The notes beneath the pieces are model-generated. The model worked only from the letters and a program-made list of their open reading frames with translations. It was not told the DNA's origin and ran no database searches. The translations under genes were made by a program, and so were the position numbers. This document shows positions 6,768 to 12,239 of a stretch of 13,368 nt of DNA, piece by piece. Every line of letters begins with the position of its first letter. Position 1 is the stretch's first letter. The stretch is from contig DASQTB010000154.1 of NCBI GenBank assembly GCA_035642095.1, forward strand, positions 1-13,368, written 5' to 3'. Source of the DNA: DASQTB01 sp035642095 (GTDB lineage: Bacteria > Actinomycetota > UBA4738 > CALAEC01).

Positions 6768-8086
6768 TGACGGATCCCCGGGACGTCGTGGCCAGGAAAC
6801 GAGATGGCGACACGCTGACGGAGGACGAGCTTCGCACCGTGGTCCTCGGGTACGCCCGGGGGGACGTGTCGGACGAGCTGGCCGCCGCTTTCCTCATGGC
6901 TTCCTTCATCCGGGGATTGGATCGGGACGAGACCGTTGCCCTCACCCGGTCTATGGTCGAGTCGGGCCGCACCCTCTCGCTGGATGGCGTGTCGCGGCCC
7001 ACGGTCGACAAGCACTCAACGGGAGGCGTGGCCGACGGAGTCACCCTGGTGTTCGCTCCGCTGGCGGCTTCCCTCGGTCTGGCCGTGGCCAAGCTCTCCG
7101 GCCGTGGCCTGGGGCACACCGGAGGGACGCTCGACAAGCTCGAGTCGATCCCCGGATTCCGGACCGATCTCGATCCCGAGACGTTCCGGCAACAGGTCGA
7201 TCAGGTCGGCTGCGCCATCGCCGCCCAGACCGAGGACCTGGTACCCGCCGACGGCGCGCTCTACGCTCTTCGGGACGCCACGGCGACGGTCCCCAGCGTG
7301 CCGCTGATCGCGGCCAGCGTGATGAGCAAGAAGCTCGCCGTGGAGACGGACCTGATCCTTCTCGACGTGAAGGCCGGGAGCGGGGCGTTCATGAAGACGC
7401 CGGAGGACGCCGCCGCGCTGGCTCAGGCCTGTGTCGACCTGGCCGCCGGGTGGGGCCGGCGGTGCCGAGCAGCAGTCACGGACATGTCCCAGCCACTGGG
7501 GGAGGCGGTCGGCAACTCACTGGACATCGTGGAGGCCGTTGAGGTGCTCCGGGGCGACCGCGGTGGACGGATGACCGACCTGGCCGTCGAGTTCGCGGCG
7601 GCGGCGCAGGCCGCCCTCCTGGACGTGCCGGAGGACGAGGGACGACGCCGGGCCCGGGAGGCGCTGTCCTCCGGGAGGGCCGCCGAGGTCTTCCGGGATA
7701 CGGTTCAGGCCCAGGGCGGAGACCCGCGGGTGGTCGACGAACCGGGGGAGATCCTCCCCGGCGCTCCCGTGATCGCGCCGCTTCCGGCGGAGCGGTCTGG
7801 CTTTCTGCGCACGGTCGATGCGGAGGCGATCGGCCGGGCCGCGGTGGCGCTCGGCGCGGGACGAATGCGCAAGGGGGAGCCGATCGATCCCGCGGTCGGG
7901 ATCGTGTTCCGGCCCAAGGTTGGAGACCGGGTCGAGGCGGAGGAGCCCATCGGGGAGGTGCACGCCCGGAGCGAGAAGCTGGCCGCCGCGGTGGTTCGGG
8001 CGGTGAACGATGCCATGGACATGTCCGATCGGCCGGTCGATCCTCCTCCCCTGGTACACGCGACCCGCGACACCGGGGACGGCTGA
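6767..8086 (+). CDS. Pyrimidine-nucleoside / thymidine phosphorylase
   Basis: Phosphorolysis of thymidine, deoxyuridine or uridine to the base and (deoxy)ribose-1-phosphate, which deoB then isomerises. It has 439 residues. The N-terminal helical part is followed by the phosphate-binding KHSTGG (about 82-87), the family signature SGRGLGHTGGTLDKLE (111-126), the pyrimidine-binding YALRD Arg (about 169) and SKK Lys (about 188), and DVKAGSGAFMKT. The C-terminal PYNP domain includes FRPKVGDRVEAEEPIGEVHA. I chose ATG at 6767, which sits in TGATG with the deoB stop and has GGGAG 4 bases upstream. GTG at 6764 is the alternative and adds one residue. Whether it is deoA (thymidine-specific) or pdp (broad) cannot be told here. 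The KHSTGG block reads VAD afterwards rather than VGD. Confidence 0.93.
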   Translation: MTDPRDVVARKRDGDTLTEDELRTVVLGYARGDVSDELAAAFLMASFIRGLDRDETVALTRSMVESGRTLSLDGVSRPTVDKHSTGGVADGVTLVFAPLAASLGLAVAKLSGRGLGHTGGTLDKLESIPGFRTDLDPETFRQQVDQVGCAIAAQTEDLVPADGALYALRDATATVPSVPLIAASVMSKKLAVETDLILLDVKAGSGAFMKTPEDAAALAQACVDLAAGWGRRCRAAVTDMSQPLGEAVGNSLDIVEAVEVLRGDRGGRMTDLAVEFAAAAQAALLDVPEDEGRRRAREALSSGRAAEVFRDTVQAQGGDPRVVDEPGEILPGAPVIAPLPAERSGFLRTVDAEAIGRAAVALGAGRMRKGEPIDPAVGIVFRPKVGDRVEAEEPIGEVHARSEKLAAAVVRAVNDAMDMSDRPVDPPPLVHATRDTGDG

Positions 8087-8093
8087 TCCCTCG

Positions 8094-8744
8094 GTGCCGT
8101 TGCTCGACGGGTGGGGGATCGCGTTCATCGCGGTGGCTCTCTTGGTCGGGCTGGTGCTCCACGAGTTCATGCACGCTGCCACGGCAAACGCCTTCGGCGA
8201 CCCGACGGCCCGAGAGGCCGGCCGCCTGACGCTCAATCCCATCCGCCACATCGATCCGTTCGGAACCGTGATCCTGCCGGGGCTGCTCCTTGTTCTGGCC
8301 GCCACGGGGACCGGGAGCGGAGCCGTGTTCGGCTACGCCAAGCCCGTCCCCGTGCGGATGGGCCGGCTCCGCCGCCCCCGGCTCCACGCGCTGCTGGTGT
8401 CGCTGGCCGGGCCGGGCACGAACCTGGTCCTGGGGCTGGTCGGCGCACTCGTCCTCCGGAGCCTGTCCCCTCCGGTGGGACCGCGGGTCCTCCAGTTCCT
8501 CCTGCTCTGGATCCTGGTCAACCTGGTGGTGGGCACGTTCAACATCCTGCCGGTCCCGCCCCTCGACGGCTCCGAGGTCATCGCCGCCGCACTCCCCGAA
8601 CGGCTCCGGCGGGGGTGGTACGGATTCGTCCGCCAGTTCGGGTTCGTCATCCTCCTTCTGATCCTGGTGGCGTTCCCTCAGGTCATCGACGCGATGATCC
8701 GACCGATCCTCGACGTCCTGGTCCGGGTGGCGCTGTCGCCGTGA
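8094..8744 (+). CDS. Site-2 protease family (M50) membrane metalloprotease, copy 1
   Basis: A minimal intramembrane zinc protease of 216 residues, of the short M50 type without a PDZ domain, for which substrates are mostly unknown. The first helix carries the zinc site HEFMH (H23, E24, H27), followed by the GDPTAREAGRLTLNP and HIDPFGTVILP loop and FGYAKPVPV. A later helix has ILPVPPLDG with the third zinc ligand D158. Several hydrophobic stretches give about five or six helices. The start is the GTG at 8094, 7 bases after the phosphorylase stop and without a Shine-Dalgarno; TTG at 8100 is possible. The same arrangement is followed at once by a paralogue, and this slot just before scpA is a common one for such proteases. 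It belongs to the operon run by spacing. Confidence 0.88.
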   Translation: MPLLDGWGIAFIAVALLVGLVLHEFMHAATANAFGDPTAREAGRLTLNPIRHIDPFGTVILPGLLLVLAATGTGSGAVFGYAKPVPVRMGRLRRPRLHALLVSLAGPGTNLVLGLVGALVLRSLSPPVGPRVLQFLLLWILVNLVVGTFNILPVPPLDGSEVIAAALPERLRRGWYGFVRQFGFVILLLILVAFPQVIDAMIRPILDVLVRVALSP

Positions 8745-8762
8745 TGCGTCGGTGATCGCGCC

Positions 8763-9401
8763 GTGACGGGGGGACTCCTGGATGCGCTGTTCTTCGTGGT
8801 CGCCCTGATCCCCGCCATGGCGTTTCACGAGCTGGCCCATGGCTGGGTGGCGGTCCGGTTGGGCGATCCGACGCCCCGGCTCATGGGCCGGCTGTCCCTC
8901 GACCTCCGGAAGCACGTGGACCCGTTCGGCACGTTCGTGGTTCCCGTGCTCCTCCTCCTGCCGGTGCTGTTCGGGCGACCGGGGTTCGCCTTCGGGTACC
9001 TGAAGCCCATGCCGATCCGTCGCGACCAGCTCACGAACCCGGACCAGCAGACGACCTGGGTCGCCCTAGCCGGCATCGTCACCAATGTCGTTCTGGCCGC
9101 GGTGGGAGCGGTGCTCTTCCGGGTGCTGGGCGTTCCCGTCGGCGGGGCGGTGCAGCGGTTCCTGTTCATCTGGGTGTTCACCAACACGTTCATGGGGATC
9201 GTGCACTTCGTCCCGGTCCCGCCCCTAGACGGCTCGCGGATACTGGCCCGGTTCCTCTCCGGCCGGGCCCGCGAGGTCTACGAGTCCTGGGACCCGTACG
9301 GGGCGTTATTCATCCTCTTCCTCCTGTTCCTGATCCCGTCGCCGATCCTGGCCATCGTCGATGCCGTGGTTCGCGGCGTCCTGTCGCTGATCGTCGGCTG
9401 A
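8763..9401 (+). CDS. Site-2 protease family (M50) membrane metalloprotease, copy 2
   Basis: Second short intramembrane zinc protease, 212 residues, beginning with GTG 18 bases after copy 1. Active-site residues are intact: HELAH (H22, E23, H26) in helix 1 and VPVPPLDGSRI with D156 late in the protein. GDPTPRLMGRLSLD, KHVDPFGTFVVP and FGYLKPMPI line up block by block with copy 1, so the pair arose by duplication, but identity is limited outside these blocks and the duplication looks old. The C-terminus is more hydrophobic (LFILFLLFLIPSPILAIV). No PDZ domain or signal peptide is visible. The substrate is unknown; a role in processing a membrane-anchored regulator would fit the family but nothing here identifies one. 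It ends 49 bases before scpA, and that gap holds a promoter. Confidence 0.88.
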   Translation: MTGGLLDALFFVVALIPAMAFHELAHGWVAVRLGDPTPRLMGRLSLDLRKHVDPFGTFVVPVLLLLPVLFGRPGFAFGYLKPMPIRRDQLTNPDQQTTWVALAGIVTNVVLAAVGAVLFRVLGVPVGGAVQRFLFIWVFTNTFMGIVHFVPVPPLDGSRILARFLSGRAREVYESWDPYGALFILFLLFLIPSPILAIVDAVVRGVLSLIVG

Positions 9402-9412
9402 GACGAGGGTGA

Positions 9413-9441
9413 TTGAGGGCGGCCCGGTCCGCGGGTACGAT
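9413..9441 (+). promoter_or_regulatory. Internal promoter before scpA (TTGAGG-17-TACGAT)
   Basis: TTGAGG (9413-9418) and TACGAT (9436-9441) are separated by exactly 17 bases. The -35 matches TTGACA at four positions including TTGA, and the -10 fits TANNNT. The GTG of scpA follows 9 bases later, the same distance as TACAGT to the pyrG start, and no Shine-Dalgarno is present. It would drive scpA-scpB-rluB-cmk-der as a near-leaderless transcript. Confidence 0.6.
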
Positions 9442-9450
9442 GCCTCGGAC

Positions 9451-10206
9451 GTGGCCGACCTCGACCAAGACCGCGTGCTGGCCCGCGTGGGGGAGTTCCC
9501 GGTCTCCCTTCCGGCGTTCCAGGGTCCCTTTCGGCTGCTGGCTGAGCTGATCCTGGATCGGTCCGTGGACGTCTGTGACGTGCCCGTGGCCCGGGTGACC
9601 GAGGAGTTCCTGGGCCGGGCGGACCGGGCCGAGGGCTGGACCCTGGAGGAGGCCACGTGGTTCCTGGCCATCTGCGCGGTGCTGCTGGAGCTCAAGGTCG
9701 GCCGGCTGTTCCCGAGGGAGCGCCAGCCAGACGAGGAGGAGCTGGTCGGAGGCTCCCCCGACCTGGCTTTCGCCCGCCGGCTGGAGCTCGCCGCGTTCCG
9801 CCGGGTGGCCCTCGATCTCGCCGAGCGGTTCCGGGACGGGGCCCGGTTCTTCTCCCGGTCTGCCGGTCCGGCGGAGGAGTTCCGGCATCTCTATCCCGAC
9901 CTGCTGGAGCGGGTCACCCCCGAGGCGCTGGCCGCGATCGCCGCCGCCCTGTTCCGGTCGCCGAGCGTCGATCTCTCCCACGTGACCCCGATCCGGGCCA
10001 CGGTCGACGACGCCGTGGAGACCGTACGCCGCCGGCTGGTCGGTCGGCGAGGCGAGGCCCGGTTCCGGGACCTGGTCCGCGATTGTCGGGAGCGGATCCA
10101 CGTGGTGGTCCGGTTCCTGGCGCTCTTGGAGCTGCACGCCCAGGGCCGGGTGGCGCTCCACCAGGCCGAGACCTTCGGGGACATCGAGGTCCGGTGGAAG
10201 GGCTGA
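9451..10206 (+). CDS. scpA: Segregation and condensation protein A (kleisin)
   Basis: Kleisin subunit of the SMC-ScpA-ScpB condensin that compacts and segregates chromosomes. It has 251 residues from the GTG at 9451. The N-terminal SMC-neck-binding helices begin with LPAFQGPFRLLAELIL, the family's F-x-GP-x-x-LL block. A middle region rich in Glu follows (PDEEELVGG). The C-terminal winged helix, from about VVVRFLALLELHAQGRV to FGDIEV, binds the SMC head. GTG at 9409 is an alternative that adds 14 residues, but it overlaps the -35 and -10 of the candidate promoter, and the start at 9451 has the same near-leaderless geometry as pyrG. scpB follows after 2 bases. In mycobacteria a ParA-like gene usually lies before scpA; here an M50 protease takes that place. 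Confidence 0.92.
   Translation: MADLDQDRVLARVGEFPVSLPAFQGPFRLLAELILDRSVDVCDVPVARVTEEFLGRADRAEGWTLEEATWFLAICAVLLELKVGRLFPRERQPDEEELVGGSPDLAFARRLELAAFRRVALDLAERFRDGARFFSRSAGPAEEFRHLYPDLLERVTPEALAAIAAALFRSPSVDLSHVTPIRATVDDAVETVRRRLVGRRGEARFRDLVRDCRERIHVVVRFLALLELHAQGRVALHQAETFGDIEVRWKG
10196..10201 (+). promoter_or_regulatory. Ribosome binding site of scpB
   Basis: GGAAGG inside the end of scpA lies 7 bases before the ATG at 10209. It supports that start and makes scpB one of the few genes here with a clear Shine-Dalgarno. Confidence 0.55.
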
Positions 10207-10208
10207 GC

Positions 10209-10844
10209 ATGTCTGCCGCTTCCTCTCCGGACGCGAACCGCGAACCATCGCCCGGCGATCCTCGGATCGGGCCACTTGAGGCGATCCTGTTCGTAGCCGA
10301 CGAGCCGCTCTCCTCCACCGTCCTGGCCCAGCTGATCGAGGCCGACCGCCGCACCACCGAGGCACTGCTGGAGGATCTGGCCGGGCGGTACCAGCGGGCC
10401 GGATCGGGGCTCTCGCTCCGGCGGGTGGCCGGCGGCTGGCGGCTGTACACGCACCCGGAGGCGGCCCCCGTGGTGGAACGGTTCGTGCTCTCCTCACGAC
10501 ACACTCGGCTGACTCGAGCCGCCCTGGAGACCATGGCCATCGTGGCCTACAAGCAGCCCGTGACCCGCCACCAGGTGGCCGCCATCCGAGGCGTCGACTC
10601 CGAGGGCGTCCTCAAGGCGCTCGTGGAGCGGGGCCTCCTGTCCGAGGTGGGCCGGGACGAGGGTCCGGGACGCCCCGTTCTCTTCGGGACCACCCCCGAG
10701 TTCCTCGAGCGGCTCGGATTGCACTCCGTGAGCGATCTCCCCTCGCTGGCGCCGCTCCTCGGCTCCGGCGACGATGTCGACCGTGACGACGCCGAGGAGG
10801 AGACCGAACGGGCCCGCGGCCGCGCGGCCGACGACGAGCCCTGA
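10209..10844 (+). CDS. scpB: Segregation and condensation protein B
   Basis: Dimeric winged-helix partner of ScpA in the SMC complex. It has 211 residues. A disordered N-terminal 20 residues precedes LEAILFVADEPLSSTVLAQL, the typical opening of the first winged helix. GWRLYTHPEAAPVVERF and LETMAIVAYKQPVTRHQVAAIRG then mark the second, with the family's AYKQPxTRxxxxxIRG block. GRPVLFGTTPEFLERLGL ends the fold. The last 24 residues are acidic (DDVDRDDAEEETER). The tail from 10774 is shared with the start of the following gene in another frame, an overlap of 71 bases. It is probably co-transcribed with scpA, with 2 bases between stop and start. Confidence 0.93.
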   Translation: MSAASSPDANREPSPGDPRIGPLEAILFVADEPLSSTVLAQLIEADRRTTEALLEDLAGRYQRAGSGLSLRRVAGGWRLYTHPEAAPVVERFVLSSRHTRLTRAALETMAIVAYKQPVTRHQVAAIRGVDSEGVLKALVERGLLSEVGRDEGPGRPVLFGTTPEFLERLGLHSVSDLPSLAPLLGSGDDVDRDDAEEETERARGRAADDEP

Positions 10845-11580
10845 AGCCCGGGCCCCAGCCCACGGGGCGCCGAGCTCCGAACGGCTCCAGAAGGCCCTGG
10901 CCAGGGCGGGCCTCGGCTCGCGGAGGGCGTGCGAGGACCTGATCCGGGGCGGCCGGGTCACGGTGAACGGTCGGGTTGCGGAACTGGGGGACCGGATCGA
11001 CCCGGGTCGCGATCGGGTGGAGGTCGACGGCGGCCGGATCCCCCTGAACCCGGACCTCCGGTACTTCGTCCTGCACAAGCCTCGGGGTGTGGTGACCACG
11101 GCTCGAGATCCCCAGCGCCGTCCCGACGTGACCTCGTTCTTCCCGCCAGGGCCGAGGCTCTTCCCGGTGGGACGGCTCGACCGGGACACGGAGGGCGTCC
11201 TCCTGGTGACGAACGACGGCGAGCTGGCCAACCGGGTGATGCATCCCCGGTACGGCGTGGAGAAGGAGTACCTGGCGGAGGTGGACGGCGTCCCGGGGAG
11301 GCGTCAGATCGCCCGACTGCTCCGGGGGGTCAGGCTGGAAGACGGGGTGGCCCGGGCCAGCAGGGCCCGTTCGGTCCAGGCCCTGAGCGGCCGCGGGGTG
11401 ATCCGTGTGGTGATGAACGAAGGCCGAAAGCGCGAGGTCCGGCGGATGCTGGACGCGGTGGGATTGCCCGTCCGCCGCCTGGTCCGGACCAGGATCGGAC
11501 CGGTCCGCCTGGGCCGCCTGGGGCCCGGTGAGCTCCGGGAGCTGGAGCCGGAGGAGATCCGGGAGCTGTGGCGGACGTGA
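10774..11580 (+). CDS. RsuA/RluB-family 23S rRNA pseudouridine synthase
   Basis: Modifies one uridine in rRNA; this slot between scpB and cmk is usually RluB-like (23S rRNA). It has 268 residues. After a 35-residue basic, Pro/Ala-rich leader, an S4 domain runs from SSERLQKALARAGLGSRRAC to about residue 85. The catalytic domain has FVLHKPRGVVTT, the catalytic D136 in PVGRLDRDTEGVLLVTNDG, and NEGRKREVRRML (215-226). ATG at 10774 or GTG at 10783 are the only ATG, GTG or TTG starts before the S4 domain in this frame, so the overlap with scpB is 71 or 62 bases and must be real unless a rarer start is used. No clear Shine-Dalgarno is seen, so translation may depend on ribosomes from scpB. Specificity (RluB, RsuA or RluE type) is not decided here. 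Confidence 0.9.
   Translation: MSTVTTPRRRPNGPAAARPTTSPEARAPAHGAPSSERLQKALARAGLGSRRACEDLIRGGRVTVNGRVAELGDRIDPGRDRVEVDGGRIPLNPDLRYFVLHKPRGVVTTARDPQRRPDVTSFFPPGPRLFPVGRLDRDTEGVLLVTNDGELANRVMHPRYGVEKEYLAEVDGVPGRRQIARLLRGVRLEDGVARASRARSVQALSGRGVIRVVMNEGRKREVRRMLDAVGLPVRRLVRTRIGPVRLGRLGPGELRELEPEEIRELWRT
11550..11556 (+). promoter_or_regulatory. Ribosome binding site of cmk
   Basis: GGAGGAG lies 11 bases before the GTG at 11568, a rather long spacing. It is the reason for preferring this start over GTG at 11577, which would form a GTGA overlap but sits 20 bases away. Confidence 0.4.
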
Positions 11581-12239
11581 CCCGCCCCCGGCCGGTGGTG
11601 GCCATCGACGGTCCCGCCGGGGCGGGCAAGAGCACCCTGGCCCGAGCCCTCGCCGAGGCCCTGGGCTTGGCCTACGTGAACACGGGAGCGATGTACCGGG
11701 CCGTCACCTCGGCCGCCCTGGCCCGGGGGGTCGATCCGGAAGACGGGCCGGGGCTGGCCGATCTGGCCCGGTCGATGCGGTTCGTGTTGGGTCCGGGATC
11801 GCCGCCCTCACTCGCCATCGAGGGCCGGCCATCCGATCCGGACCTCTCGTCGGCCCAGGTGGAGGCGGCCGTCTCCCAGGTGGCCGGGCATCCACAGGTG
11901 CGTGATGTTCTACGGGATCAGCAGCGCCGGCTGGGGAGCGTGGGCTCAGTGGTCGAGGGCCGTGACATCGGCACGGTCGTGTTTCCGGGCGCGGAGGTCA
12001 AGATCTTCCTTCTGGCGGCACCGCAGGAGCGGGTTGCCCGCCGGCAGGCCGAACGGGGGGATCCCGATCGTGAGCTCGCGGAGGCCCTCGAACGGAGGGA
12101 CGCTCGGGATGCCCGGACCAACCCGCTCGTCCCGGCCGCCGACGCGGACGTGGTCGACACGACCGGCCGCAGCGTGGAGGACGTTCTGGCAGAAGTGCTG
12201 GCTCTGGTTCGGGCCCGCGGCGTGGAGCGTGGCCTGTGA
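11568..12239 (+). CDS. cmk: (d)CMP kinase
   Basis: Phosphorylates CMP and dCMP with ATP, feeding CDP and dCDP to nucleotide pools; it complements pyrG and the salvage genes upstream. It has 223 residues, the normal size. The P-loop is GPAGAGKS (15-22), then YVNTGAMYRAV (36-46), a CMP-specific insert region around 60-110, VVEGRDIGTVVFP (128-140) with R132 and D133 for substrate phosphate and base, and the lid RRDARDARTNPLVPA (176-190) followed by DADVVDTTG. The GTG start overlaps the pseudouridine synthase stop by 13 bases; GTG at 11577 is an alternative three codons later. The order rluB-cmk-der is widely conserved. Confidence 0.96.
   Translation: MADVTRPRPVVAIDGPAGAGKSTLARALAEALGLAYVNTGAMYRAVTSAALARGVDPEDGPGLADLARSMRFVLGPGSPPSLAIEGRPSDPDLSSAQVEAAVSQVAGHPQVRDVLRDQQRRLGSVGSVVEGRDIGTVVFPGAEVKIFLLAAPQERVARRQAERGDPDRELAEALERRDARDARTNPLVPAADADVVDTTGRSVEDVLAEVLALVRARGVERGL

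Noticed and set aside
7476..8915. A 479-codon minus-strand open frame across the phosphorylase and M50 genes.
   Set aside because: Repetitive Arg/Pro/Gln product covering three real genes; explained by GC-rich third positions.
9409..9450. GTG at 9409 as the scpA start.
   Set aside because: It adds 14 residues outside the conserved fold, has no Shine-Dalgarno, and overlaps a well-spaced promoter whose geometry fits GTG at 9451. It is not fully excluded.
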